Assembly (NCBI GenBank): GCA_002189035.1
Contig: NEEC01000008.1
Coordinates: 1,488,001 to 1,552,000 of the forward strand
Direction of reading: 5' to 3'
DNA length: 64,000 bases
Source: Utricularia gibba
Lineage: Eukaryota > Streptophyta > Magnoliopsida > Lamiales > Lentibulariaceae
Shown here: in pieces, positions 47,126 through 59,427 of the stretch
How positions within the stretch are numbered: the first letter of the stretch is position 1
How the letters are laid out: each line of letters begins with the position of its first letter
Made by a program: the position numbers and the translations under genes
Notes under the pieces: generated by a model
Seen by the model: only the letters and a program-made list of their open reading frames with translations
Database searches by the model: none
Told to the model about the DNA's origin: nothing

Positions 47126-50100
47126 TCAGCTGATGTTCCCTTGGCAGATGTATTTGATCTGTGGGGGAAAAGAAGCAAGCTATAGATCAGTAAACCTTTG
47201 AGTTTCATGAACATTTCTGTGTTTTTGCTGTGAAATGAGGAGGATGAGTTGAGTTATGTGCATACTTCAAGATACTCATCCAACCCGTATTTAGATCCTT
47301 CACGGCCAAGGCCTGATTGTTTCATGCCCCGAGGGGAGCCATCTGCATGGCATGGAGTGATCGTCAATGAAGAGATGCTAGAAAAGTGAAGAAGAAAGAA
47401 ATTAACCTCCATGGTAACTATTGCTTCATTGACTCCCACAATCCCATATTCAAGAGCTTCAGGCACACGCCATGAGCGTTGGGTGTTGGTTGTGAAAACA
47501 TATGCAGCCAGACCTACAGGAGAGAGCATATCTCGATGAAAGATGATCCTTTTCAAGCACTGGTTAACTAGTAACAGCTTGAGCATGCATGTTTTCTGAA
47601 ACAGTAGTTTCATTTGCATATTAAGAGTCAGATAGGATCGATCTTTCACATGGCAGCCATGTATCTTGCTCATTGCACCATATGTACTAGGAAGGGAAAG
47701 GGTTTTGATAGATCAAGGTTCATAAGAACCTGCATTAGTGTCGTTGGCGATACGGATAGCTTCCTCTTCAGTTTTGAACTTCACAAGCGGTGCAACTGGT
47801 CCAAAAATCTCCTCCCTGGATAGGAAAGGTGGCAACTTGGAATGAGATCAGAATTTCATCTACTCTTGGACAACAATTTTCCTATGGCCGAGGTGAATAT
47901 TGTCCAATAAGTGAATGCATACGTTGATAAAATTTCCAGACAGAGATTACCTTGACAGAAGCATGTCGCTTTTGATATCGGTTATCACTGTAGGCTCATA
48001 GAATGTCATCCCAAGACTGTGCCTCTTCCCCCTGTAATGACTTTTGCACCCTTTAACCAAAGAGGCCACCATTACTATCACAACAAAGCCTTACAGTGGA
48101 AGAGATCTTTTGCAATCTTGTGTGAATTTTGACTAAACGTGTGAATATTGGCCCATTTTATATAAACATTTCACTCTGTCACGAAATCAGTATTTTAGCA
48201 CTAACTTTATGGAGACAAATGAGCTAACCTTTGAAACGGCATCTTGCACAAATCTTTCAACCTGAGGAACATTTCTGGAAAAATTCAGCTTTAGGCATCA
48301 ATAATCTTGCATTCAAGGAATCCAGGGTGTGTTTAGATCGAATGACCTTGTGTAATGCAGCATCATTAATCAAAGGGCCCTGAGTAAAATAAAAATTGAA
48401 CATCAAGCACCGCCTACAGGTTCACTACTAGAAGTTATGGAGATGGATATACAGTAAATTATCTGCCCTCCCTGAACTCAGGATACCTGTTCCACACAGT
48501 CATCAAATCCACCCCCAACTTTCATGCTCTCGACAGCAGTGGCAAAGGCATTTGCAAATTTCTCATATATTCCTACATTCAGTGGTTAACAGGATCAAAA
48601 ATAAAAGGCACAAAGCGACAGGAGCTAGAATTACCAGAACTTGCAGCATACCTTCTTGCACTAGCACTCTGTTTGCACAAACACATGTTTGCCCAGTATT
48701 CCGAAATTTGGTTGCTAGCTGCAATTCCAGTTTTATCACTTGCAGAATTTCCATAACCAGAGAGCAAGAATAACAAACTAAAACAGAGCAACAAACATGT
48801 TTCCAAGAATAAAAATAAAATAAAATAAAACATAGTAACGACTCCTTGATTTTTCCATTTCAGAGTATCCTAAACACTATACTATCGGACTGTTCATGAC
48901 TGTAAAAAGAAAGTCAATCAAAAGTGGTGGCTTATGTTTAGGAATTAGAGATGCAATGGGAAAATTATCATACAGGTCCTAACACAAGGACTGGAATAAC
49001 AAGGAAATAATCAGAGTGACTTACAGTTCCCCTTATAGCAAGATCAAGATCTGCATCATCAAAAATAATGCATGGTGCATTGCCACCAAGTTCAAGGGAC
49101 ACCTAACATGATAATAAAAAGAAGATTCACAAGCCTGAAATTCTAAAGATGCAGTTCTAATCTAACCTTTTTAACTGTTGATGAAGCTCCGCTCATTATC
49201 TTTTTTCCAACAGCTGTAGAACCTGTGAAAGTAATCGCTCTCACCTATGAAATTAAATACATATTCTTCCTGTTAGGGGACTTTTGAAATGGAAATATAC
49301 AATATGCCTGTTATATTTCGAGAACCTGAGTGCTCGCAAGCAAAGCTTCTCCAATCTGAGGTGCATCTCCCATTACAACATTAATTGCTCCCTGTTTTGG
49401 GAGACAAAAAAGGTGAAGTGATAATCATCCTTGGTCAGCCATGTCCTCTTGGTAATAAAAGCTCAGGCTACACACATAATTTGCAGCTTCCACCTAAAAC
49501 AAAATATCAGCTACATTCAACCAGACACTACTGGACACATATTTTCCCATAACAAGAACCGGTTATCAGATGGTTGTGGATAGCTCAAGCCACAGTGCTC
49601 TCTTACTCCTGATAACTTTAAAACCAATTTCAGAGATGTCCCATTTCCCAAATGTGTGCAACTCAGTATCTGCATGATTCATTAAGGTATCAGACTGAAG
49701 GAGACCAGAATTTACCGGTGGCATCCCTGCTTCAATGGAAAGTTCAGCCGCAACTAATGCTGTCAATGGTGTATATTCCGAAGGTTTAACCACAACAGTG
49801 CATCCGCAAGCAAGGGCAGGGGCAACCTGGCTTATGTTGCTATGTAAGTAACAACGAAACCATATCTCACAAACTTGAGATACAACAGTTCACTGACCTT
49901 GCGTGTAATCATTGCCAAAGGGAAGTTCCATGGTGTAATTGCACCAACAACACCAACTGGCTGCAAGAGAATTTTCCGTTTTTACTTTTTTTAAGCCAAA
50001 CATAGGCAATCAAAGTAAAGAAAATACAGATGGGAAGAAAATGAAGAAAATATGAACTAAAGAAGCAATGCACAGGAACGTGAGATGGGAATGTAAAATA

Positions 50101-51538
50101 ATGATGTTGGAAACATCTTCAAACACACCTTCACCACCACAGGACCCCTTGGATTTAGTCAATTTAGTTTCACTAAGAGTTTGCAGTCATGAAAAGTCAG
50201 GCTTACTACTCATCTACAGAACAATTAGCATTTTTTAACTCCAGGTATAAGGTGGCATTATTGTTCTTTTGACATGGTAGTGTGAAAACGAGGGTTCGAT
50301 TTTGTCATTCTAGATAGGATCATCAATTCCAAAAGTTCTTCTTAAGTCTTAACCTGCTTCAGGACAAACAAACGGCGGTCGGAGAATGTTGCAGGGATGA
50401 CGTCACCATAAATTCGCTTAGCCTCCTCAGCATAGAACTCTATGAAACTCGCACCAAAGTTAACCTGTGATTGCATGCATCCCCAAAAATCCTCCAACAA
50501 AAATAGAAACACTGATAACCTTACAGTAATAAGGAACTAATTCACCTCGCCAATGGCCTCTTTTAAAGGCTTTCCCTGCTCTAAGGTTATCAGCTTCCCA
50601 AGTTCTTCCCTCCGGCTAATTATCAAATCATACCATTTCCTAAGGCACTTGCTTCTTTCAGCAGCAGCGAGCTTGCTCCAAGCTTTAGTTACAGCATGCA
50701 GTCAATTGGATTCAGCAAAGACATCCTCTCATTTTATGAGTGAGTATTGGCATGCAAGGAAGGGCGTACGAAAAAAACCATCTACAATCGTAAAGATAGG
50801 ACATACTCACCAGCAAATGCTTCATGAGCTGATGCAATAGCATCATTTGTCTCCTTGCTGCCCATACAAGAGACACTCGTTATGAGCTCCCGGTCGCGGG
50901 ATTAACAACCTACCACAACAGTGGAGCAATGAAGGTACCACAGAAAAGACTATCTTTTTCAATAGCCTTCTTATACAATGAGAATCGAACCTCGAGAGTT
51001 TTCCCATCGTATGCATCAACAAATTTTCCCCCAATAAAACCTTGACTTTGTATCAACCCTGCACTCTTTAGACGTTCTGCAACGAGTTTTGACTCTGTAG
51101 ACATCTGCAGTAAAGTAAACATAACCACACTACACAAAAAATCAAGAAAAATAGCTACACTGAATCTAAAAGATTCTGTGAGTTAAAATCTCCACATAAT
51201 CGATTCTTAAGCCATCAGCCATTTTGATAAACAACCCAGTAACTAAATCTCAAAGATTACATGCATAAACCAATCGCCAAAGTCACACGTTCTCCGATCA
51301 ACATTGGATCACAAGCCAAACAGAGTAAAATAATGCATTTCCCGATCAACTGTGATCACCGAAAAGACATAGCATTACACCCGCCAGCATAGAGTAACTG
51401 TGCGAGTCAAACCCCCGTCACCCAATCAAAATACACCCAGAAAATAACCTGACGGGAAAATATAGCAGCCTTGACGGTGCAGTGATAACGATATGCTGCG
51501 AATCTAGGAAAGAGGGAACTGCAACGGGTGAAGGCCAT
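47126..51538 (-). CDS. SSADH: Succinic semialdehyde dehydrogenase (ALDH5F1 type), 19 exons, three apparent one-base frameshifts
   Basis: Mitochondrial ALDH that oxidises succinic semialdehyde to succinate with NAD+, the last step of the GABA shunt. Minus-strand exons: 51449-51538, 50991-51104, 50811-50909, 50546-50682, 50354-50464, 49898-49960, 49716-49826, 49326-49391, 49167-49244, 49025-49102, 48652-48718, 48487-48572, 48347-48379, 48229-48261, 47951-48050, 47730-47815, 47407-47513, 47266-47342, 47126-47158; about 523 residues. Exon 1 is a basic presequence ([19 protein letters not shown]). Seen: [41 protein letters not shown] with the catalytic Glu, [11 protein letters not shown] with the catalytic Cys, and [19 protein letters not shown]. 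Exons 3, 15 and 18 are each one base short of their required phase, at C-runs 50889-50891, 48028-48032 and 47327-47330 (G on the coding strand); each break hides a stop a few codons later. Everything else is conserved, so I treat it as a working gene. Confidence 0.93.
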
Positions 51539-52632
51539 TCCGAGAAACGCCGCGCCGGGCAATCTTCACTATGCAGAGCCACTTTGAGCCGCAAGTAAGC
51601 ATCCTGCACCTGCAACTTGTATCCAAGGAGTAATCATTCAAAAATTGACATTTGACAACAGAGAATTATTGAAAGTGAATGTTGTTAAAGACAACAACAA
51701 AAAATTGTTAGATAATTTTATTTTACATTTTTAAAATTAAAAATTATTTTTATTTGTTTTACATGTTGCACACTTTTATCATTTTCAAAATTAAAAACAT
51801 CAATACATTTCTTATTTTCATTTTTAAAAAATCTTAAAAAAATGTGAGTAAAATAATTTTAATTATAAATTTAATTATCTAAATCACATTTGTTAATAAA
51901 AACATTTTTTTTAATTTATCATGTAATCAGTAAATACAAAATTCTTTTAATGAAAACACCAAATTTTTGAAAAAACTAAATTTAAATTTTATTATTTTCT
52001 CTCAAATAGAAAATATTTGAACATGATTTATCATGTTATTAGTAAATAATGAATCAAATTTTATATTAATAAAAATATTTTTGGATTTGTAAAAAGAACT
52101 TGTAAAGAAGTGTCATGTGTTTAACATTTATCACCTATTTATTTAAAGGTATATGATTATGTTATTACAAATTTATTTTTAAGAATTATTTATAATAAAA
52201 TGAAAGATTAATAAAAATAATAAATATTGTTTAATGTTATTTTTAAAAAGATTAAAAAATATTATATGTAGTAACTAAATTATTTTTACAATATTTTTTT
52301 TCTAAAAACAATTGTTTATAGCAAATACTTAAATCTTAATATACAATTTACCATTCCTCACAAAACAATATTCAATTTTAAAAAATATGAAATGAATTAC
52401 ACAGCACTATTTGGACAAGTTGCTCCAAAAATTGGATTGCCTATTAAATTTATTAAATATTATTTACCACTTATTAACATTTAGGGAATGCAATATCCAA
52501 TATGTACATGTACATCTAATTTTGTGTAACCCGAACCCAAACCGGATCCGGAATCGGAACCCGGTCCATAACCAATTTAAATGACGTTCGACCAACAACC
52601 CAAAATTTGCTCTTGGCCTCTGAATCCAGCTT
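51539..52632. other. SSADH upstream region, AT-rich spacer
   Basis: Upstream of the leftward SSADH gene. From about 51660 to 52450 it is extremely AT-rich, with no coding sequence and no clear repeat ends. Confidence 0.5.
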
Positions 52633-54016
52633 TCAAACATCTGTGTATATGAAATGGCAACCATCATAACCTGAAGGCAGACAAACACATAATTAAATAA
52701 TTAAAATAGTGATTTTATTCATAATATAATATAATATGTTTAATAATTTGGAGGAGGAGAAGAAGATAGAAGTGTAAGATACTTGGATCCACCGTGACGA
52801 GCAAAGCGGTGCCTCCAAAGTCACAGGTGCCGCCGGCGACCTTGGTGCGTTGCCAGTAGCTATTGAAAGCAAAGGATGCATGAGCGAATAGTGTGTCCGG
52901 CTGAAAGCAGGGCCGTCCCGGTTGGATCTGCTCGCAGTCGGCGCCGGAGCCACATGCATAGTTCATCGCCTCTTGGATGATGGGATCGGGGACCGCGGCC
53001 TTAGCCACACACCACGTTGCTGTGAATGGTTCCCGGTACGGGGGCGGCGGTACTGACGGCGGAGGATAGACGATCGGCGGTAGGAACCTGGGGCCCGGAC
53101 TTAGAGGGGATGGCACACTGGACGGGGGGCTTGGCTCGTAGTCATAAGGAGGCGGGCTGATGAACGGGAGAGACGGCGGCGTGGTTGTGATTCCCGGTGG
53201 GAATGGAGATATTTCCGGAGTCGGCTCATAACTGTAAGGGGGCGGACTCAAGGATGGGAGAGACGGAGGCAGGGTGCTGATTCCCGGTGGCGATGGAGAT
53301 GCTTCCGGAGTCGGCTCATAGCTATAAGGGGGCGGACTCAAGGATGGAGGAGACGGCGGCAGGGTGCTGATTCCGGGTGGGGACGGAGATGCTTCCGGAG
53401 TCGGCTCATAACTATACGGGGGCGGACTCAAGGATGGGAGTGACGGCGACACAGGAAGTGTCGCCGGCGGATTCGGAATGACAGAAGGTGGGGTTTCCCC
53501 GATCGAGGGGGGAGTGTAAGAGGAAGAAGACGGCGGCGGTGAGGGGTTGTAATCCGCCACCGGAGAAGGAGGTTGGGGGGTGAAAATGCAAAAAGGTGGC
53601 GAATTTTCCGGCGCAATATATGGCGGAAGGGAGTCGTAGGGCGGTAGGTTAGGGGAACTGACGTACGGTTCAGAGATGGAAAAATCAGGACCATTTGGTT
53701 CCAAGTATTGCAATAAACTAAAATGTCTGATGCCCTTTGCCCCCTCTGATCACACACAATCAAACAGAACAATCATACGTAAAATTCCAAATATTTATTA
53801 TCCTGAATAAAAAAATAAATAAACATAATAAAAACTACCCGTATCATGCATTTATTATATTATTATTATTTAAAACATCTACTACAAAAAATATCAATAT
53901 TTGTTGTAAGAAATAAAACGAGTTTCGGAAATCTCACCGGATGCCGGGAGAAGGCGGCAAGCCGTAGCCAAGGCCAGAAAGCCCAGTAGGCGAAAGACGA
54001 CGCCGTTTCGCTCCAT
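52633..54016 (-). CDS. Secreted proline-rich X8 (CBM43) domain protein
   Basis: Cell-wall protein with a C-terminal X8 domain (CBM43), which binds beta-1,3-glucan (callose). Minus-strand exons 53938-54016, 52783-53745 and 52633-52670 give 359 residues. Seen: signal peptide MERNGVVFRLLGFLALATAC (1-20, cleavage near residue 25); a region of about 200 Pro/Ser residues with PPYDSLPP, PPPSSSSYTPPS and a tandemly repeated SLSPPPYSYEPTPEASPSPP unit; then the X8 domain from WCVAKAAVPDPIIQEAMNYA through CGSGADCEQIQPGRPCFQPD, HASFAFNSYWQ, GGTCDFGGTALLVTVDPS and, from the last exon, YDGCHFIYTDV with six conserved cysteines. It ends directly after X8, with no hydrophobic GPI-anchor tail, so it is probably secreted rather than a GPI-anchored PDCB. 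Frame intact despite several G/C runs. Confidence 0.9.
53131..53460 (-). repeat. Four 90-bp in-frame tandem repeat units in the X8 gene
   Basis: The anchor TCGGCTCATA (plus strand; TTGGCTCGTA in the first) occurs at 53131, 53221, 53311 and 53401, exactly 90 bases apart. Units 2-4 are near-identical; unit 1 is diverged. Each encodes 30 residues of the Pro/Ser/Tyr-rich spacer, so unit number can change without shifting frame. Confidence 0.9.
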
Positions 54017-56128
54017 GATCCAAAACTGAAGAAGAACGAAGGCGGTGGCGGAAGCAACAGGGAGCAGGGGAGGCGGCGCGTGAAGGGCAATCGAAACGCG
54101 GCGGCGCGTGAGGAGGAAAGGGGATTAAGGAGTGAGCATGGTAGTGAGGGGGTAGTGAGGATTATGTAGGAAGAGGAAGCGTGATTTGAGCGAACAGGGA
54201 ATAGGCTTTTTTTGTTAATTGGGATCGGAAGCGGCCGGGGGAATATGTACTTGCCGTGGCGCCGGCGAAGTTTGGGGGTTACGCTCCTCCTTTTCGCTGG
54301 CTTTCTTCCTTCTTACTCAAAGACTGCCATCGCCGTCGCCCCCATCTCCAGCTTCCTTCACACCGCCATCGCTGCATCATTTTCATTCTTTCTTTCCTTC
54401 CCTTTTATAATACGTGAAACACGTAAAACTTATTTTTAATAACATGTCAATTTTTATTCAATATAAATATAATTATTTTTTCTCTAATATAAAATATCTG
54501 GACACCATTTATCATACCATTAATATATAATATCACTTTTTTTGTATGGGTACCAATTTGATTAATCTTTTTACATGATAAATAAATTAATAATTTCTAA
54601 TTATTATACATGCATCATTAAATATACTTTGAGAATGAAATGAAAATACATAGATAATTTAGATACATCAAGGTTATGGGATTATTCTTATTATCATAAT
54701 AATAATAAAACTCTTGTGATGCCAACCAACACAGGGATGCGCTGGAGAAGGTGATGTCTAGTTGGGCGCATTTGAACAAAGACGATCGGAAAAAAAGTCG
54801 CTTTGGAAAAAAGCTGAAGTGGAGCAATTCTGAGACACAAAAGCCCGTAGACACGGAGCATGTTGAGCAGATAATGCTCGAGAGAGGAGGACTTGTATAG
54901 TGAAGATCCAGATATGAAATTTAAGAGAAGGTCCAACTTCATGATTCATTTAGAAAATTAGTCAATTTGGTCGTTTTCTTTTATATACTATGATAAAAAA
55001 TTTATATATATGATAATCATTTTTATCATACATTCAAAATACATTAATCAATTATATAATACATATATCTCAAGTGAGAAATGCTGATGATTGTTTTCAT
55101 AGTGATAACCTGAGATGGAGTTGATCTAGATGAGGAATGATTGAGTAGGAAGATGTAAGCTAACCTAAGTATTGAAACTCAAAATCTAATGGATAAAATG
55201 AGTACATATCAAGTTCAAGTATATAAAAAATGTAAATCATATTAAAAAATATTAAATTCAATCGATTATTAATGATTCATAATTATTTATTATATATTTG
55301 ATTATTATATTTTCATTTTTCGATATGAAATTATATATTTTAACACTAATGAGTGGAGCAAGGTACCTCATGATCAAGAAAACCTCAAAAGCCATGTCAA
55401 CTAGGAAACCCCTCCATATAATGGCGTTCCATGATGAAGGATGAAGTGTGTGAAAAGTGTTGCACATGTGTGGATATCAATCAAGTGTATTTTTAATACA
55501 TTCAAGAGTTCTAATACATTCATACAAAAATTTTTAATTGAAATTGTATTTTTTTCACATATTTCATCAATAATGTCGTATTTGTAATACACCCTAATGC
55601 ATCTTGAGTATCTCGATAACAACCAAGAGTGCTCCGAACAATACCCAAGATTGAGTATGTTGATCATATATCATGGAAAATTTGCTTGCCTTTCACAATG
55701 TTTAAATAAAAAAGATTATATTATATTTTAAATGGGCCCAGTCATGGTCATCAGAAATTACTAACTAAAGGTCAAATTTTTAATATATTAATTATTATTT
55801 TTTTGGCTGGAGTGAAGCATGACGTCCGAAAGGAAAAATTTACGGGCCGAAAACGGGGTTCCCCGGGCCCAAGCAGAATTCGGCGCATGCGGATCACTGT
55901 AGCATAGTAACGGCAGCCTTCACTAAAATACGCCTCTTCTTCTTTAAAGAACCTCGACTCTCTATAAGACAATCCGACATCCTTCTAGAATCCTCGCGAG
56001 CATATTCACTTCGAATCGACGTCTCCCGAGGTTTGCATTTGAACAGCGCAGGTATGGTTCTCGACTTTTGCCGATATTGATTGGGATTTGGGTGGTGGGT
56101 TTAGGATCCTGTGGTGTGAATTCTGCAA
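54017..56128. other. Divergent spacer between X8 and PGK genes
   Basis: The left part is GC-rich X8 promoter with a long pyrimidine-biased stretch near 54290-54410. 54430-55780 is AT-rich with no gene. 55800-56128 is the probable PGK promoter and leader, with a TATA-like CTATAAG at about 55960. Confidence 0.5.
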
Positions 56129-57938
56129 ATGGCGACGAAGAAGAGCGTGGGTTCGTTGAAGGAGGCGGAGCTGAAGGGGAAGAGGGTTTTTGTGAGGGTG
56201 GATCTGAACGTTCCCTTGGATGATAACCTTAATATCACTGACGATACGAGAATTAGAGCCGCGGTTCCGACGATCAAGTACCTACTCTCAAATGGAGCGA
56301 AAGTCATCCTCACTACTCACCTGGTATTCATCCCAATTATTTTTTTATAACATTTTGATGGGTCTATTCCCTTATTCGTGTCGTGCATGTTGGATCTTTG
56401 TTGACATGTTTCTAGAATGCTGTTGTCCTTTAGTCTATTAATGGATTCTATGGTTGCCGGTGAATCTCAATTGAGCAGCTTTGCTAATTCATATTTAGTT
56501 GGTAGTGGGTTGCAAGATTGGATATTTCAGTTATTGCTCTTGCTAGATAGTGGAAGTTTATTGTTTTTTGCAATTCCGTGGGAAATATTCAGGGACGACC
56601 AAAGGGTGTGACCCCAAAATACAGCTTGAAGCCCCTCGTTCCCAGACTGTCCGAACTTCTGGAAGTCGAGGTCCACGTCCTCTTCGCTCTCCATCCTCCT
56701 TTGGTGCTATTTTGAAAACCCCTGATTTATTTTCTGAGGGGAAAAAAAACCGACCTTGGTTCTTTTCAGGTCAAGATAACTGGCGATTGCATAGGCGAAG
56801 AAGTCAAGAGTGTCGTGGCAGGGCTGCCAGATGGCGGCGTCGTTCTCCTTGAGAATGTGAGATTCCACAAAGAAGAGGAGAAAAACGATCCTGAGTTCGC
56901 AAAACAGCTTGCTTCCATTGCAGATTTGTATGTTAATGATGCATTCGGAACAGCCCATAGAGCACATGCCTCAACTGAGGGGGTGGCCAAGTACTTGAAG
57001 CCTGCTGTTGCAGGATTTCTTATGCAAAAGGTTTTTTACGAACTCATTTCGGTTTTAATCCATCTCCAATGTCATTCGCTTGTCATCTAATCAAATTTAG
57101 CATATCTTTTCAGGAACTTGATTATCTAGTTGGCGCTGTAGCAAATCCACAGAAGCCATTTGCTGCGATTGTTGGCGGTTCCAAGGTTTCAACTAAGATT
57201 GGGGTCATTGAATCCCTCCTTGCCAAGGTTGATGTCCTGTTGCTAGGTGGTGGAATGATCTTCACATTCTACAAGGCTCAAGGATATCCCGTCGGATCCT
57301 CTCTCGTAGAAGAGGACAAACTTGAACTTGCTACATCACTTCTTGAGAAGGCTAAGGCTAAGGGTGTCTCCCTTTTGCTTCCTTCTGATGTGGTCATTGC
57401 TGACAAGTTTAATGCCAATGCCAATAGCAAGGTTACCATTTTCTCTCCATGCTGATATAAACGCTTTTGCATTTAAATTTGCTTCATTCTCCAACTTGCT
57501 TCAGGTTGTTCCAGCGTCTCAAATTCCTGACGGATGGATGGGACTGGATATTGGACCCGACAGTATCCACTCCTTCAGTGAAGCATTGGAATCAACAAAG
57601 ACCATCATCTGGAATGGACCTATGGGTGTCTTCGAATTCGAAAAATTTGCTGCAGGAACAGAGGTAGCCGGCTGGCTGGCTCCTCCGTGAATTCCTCCTA
57701 CCTCAAGAGCACATCTCACCCGGTTTTCCTTTTCCCTTTTCAGGCGATCGCCAAGAAACTCGCCGAACTGAGCGGCAAGGGAGTGACCACGATCATCGGA
57801 GGTGGGGACTCGGTTGCCGCCGTCGAGAAGGCTGGACTAGCAGACAAAATGAGCCACATTTCCACCGGAGGCGGAGCAAGCCTGGAGCTCCTCGAGGGCA
57901 AACAGCTCCCCGGTGTGCTTGCCCTTGATGATGCCTGA
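56129..57938 (+). CDS. PGK: Cytosolic phosphoglycerate kinase
   Basis: Glycolytic enzyme that transfers a phosphate from 1,3-bisphosphoglycerate to ADP, reversibly. Six exons, 56129-56323, 56593-56670, 56770-57030, 57114-57431, 57505-57663 and 57744-57938, give 401 residues, the normal cytosolic length. Seen: [17 protein letters not shown], the substrate-binding [19 protein letters not shown] across intron 1, [87 protein letters not shown], and the nucleotide-binding [18 protein letters not shown], then [20 protein letters not shown] near the end. No transit peptide precedes [10 protein letters not shown], so this is the cytosolic isoform rather than the plastid one. All exon phases agree and no frameshift is present. 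Confidence 0.97.
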
Positions 57939-58588
57939 AAACTGAAGAGTCTCCATGTTGGAAGTGAATGCTTTTTGCCTACGCAATAAGGAAAACCCCA
58001 TCTGCTCAGACAGATGTCGAAAACTCAATGCTACACCCCACTTTTCGAGTTTTTTTTATATAATTAATGAAATAATACACATTATTATATTAATATAGTT
58101 TTTTGACAGTTTCTAAATTTAGAATCCGGTTTCCGGACCATAAAAGGCCCATATCTAGGCCCAAGGACACGCGCATTTTGTATATAATTATTTCAACAAA
58201 TAAACGAATATTTATCGAAATTACGAATATTGGGCTCATATTTTTTTTAAAAAATAAAATATACATTTAGATTTTGTTTGTTTCGAAAATTGTGACAAGA
58301 TAAGCAGCAGCATTGATTAGTAGTTGCCAATCCATGTTCATAAATGCAATGACAAGAATGAACACCTAATGAAAATAATGAATTGAAAATGCATAAATAA
58401 GAAATTCCATTTTTTTTTCAAGAAAAAAAAAAAAAGGAAGATGAGATTTTACTCATTAAATGCGGCAGTAATTGGATTTAGTTATTTATTTCAAAGCGAA
58501 ATCTGGTTCGGTGCTGGGCTCCTATAAATGGATGTTCCATGACGGGCGACGCCGATGTGAGGGGTTGGTTACTCAGTCCCTGGTTTCC
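57939..58588. other. Spacer between PGK and CFL1-like genes
   Basis: PGK 3' UTR followed by AT-rich sequence and the CFL1-like promoter. Nothing else recognised. Confidence 0.5.
58523..58529 (+). promoter_or_regulatory. TATA box of the CFL1-like gene
   Basis: TATAAAT lies 66 bases upstream of the chosen start codon. It overlaps an earlier in-frame ATG (58530), which supports the later ATG at 58589 as the true start because transcription would begin downstream of the earlier one. Confidence 0.6.
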
Positions 58589-59427
58589 ATGCCCGCCGAT
58601 GCCAATGTGACTTCTTCGACGATGAACGGCGCCGCCGCAGCCGCCAGGGAGCCTGGTAAATCAACGATTGCGATGAATCGCGATTTTCTAGGCGGTGGTT
58701 GTTGTACGCGTGAATCGGAGGTTGTAGACCTTGATCTTCGAGTTCCTTATGGCTGGGAGAAGCGCCTGGATATGAAGGTTAGTTCATTTGATTATCGCTC
58801 TTTTCTTCATCGTCGAAAACTGGGAAGCAGCAGTTGGGGGGAATTGAGTTTGATTACTGTTTTCTGGATTTAGGGCTTAATTGATTTTGTTACAGTTGGG
58901 GTGGTTATATTCAATGCGGCTGTTTTTTTTGGATTTATTTATTAATGCAGTCAGGAAAAGTTTATCTCCAGAGATCGCGTAACACAACAAATTTCTGTTA
59001 CTCGACGGCGGGGGACCCGCCGGGAACGCCGTCCGGGAAACTCCAGGACCTCAACTTTCCCCCGAAACCGTCGCGTACGCATCAAACACTGAACCTCTTC
59101 GACGACGGTAGCCTTGATTTAACTCTCATCACATCGTCGTCCTGGAATTACCAGAGCGTTTGCACTCTGGACAAGGTGAAATCCGCTCTTGAGCGGGAGG
59201 AGAAAGAGGCGGCGCGAAAGCGGTCAGAATCAAAGTCATCCTCGTCGTCAGCCAGAGACGCCTACGGCGTGGAGGACGGGAAATATACGACGGCCGCCGC
59301 CGCGTGCCCCGGCTGCTTCCTCTACGTGCTGATTTCTAAAAGCAACCCCAGGTGCCCAAGGTGTGATTGCCAAGTGCCCTTCCCGGTGCCCCTTAAGCGA
59401 CCTCGTGTGGACCTCAATTCCCTTTGA
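58589..59427 (+). CDS. CURLY FLAG LEAF 1-like WW-domain protein
   Basis: Plant WW-domain protein like rice CFL1 and its Arabidopsis homologue, which restrain cuticle formation through the HD-ZIP IV factor HDG1. Two exons, 58589-58777 and 58951-59427, give 221 residues. Seen: an Ala/Ser-rich head, VVDLDLRVPYGWEKRLDMK at the exon 1 end joined to SGKVYLQRSRNTTNF, together forming the WW-type segment; LQDLNFPP; the conserved LNLFDDGSLDLTLI; YQSVCTLDKVKSALEREEKE; and a C-terminal zinc-ribbon-like CPGCFLYVLISKSNPRCPRC followed by KRPRVDLNSL. Only one canonical WW tryptophan is evident, as in the family. An upstream in-frame ATG overlaps the TATA box and was rejected. Frame intact. Confidence 0.88.
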
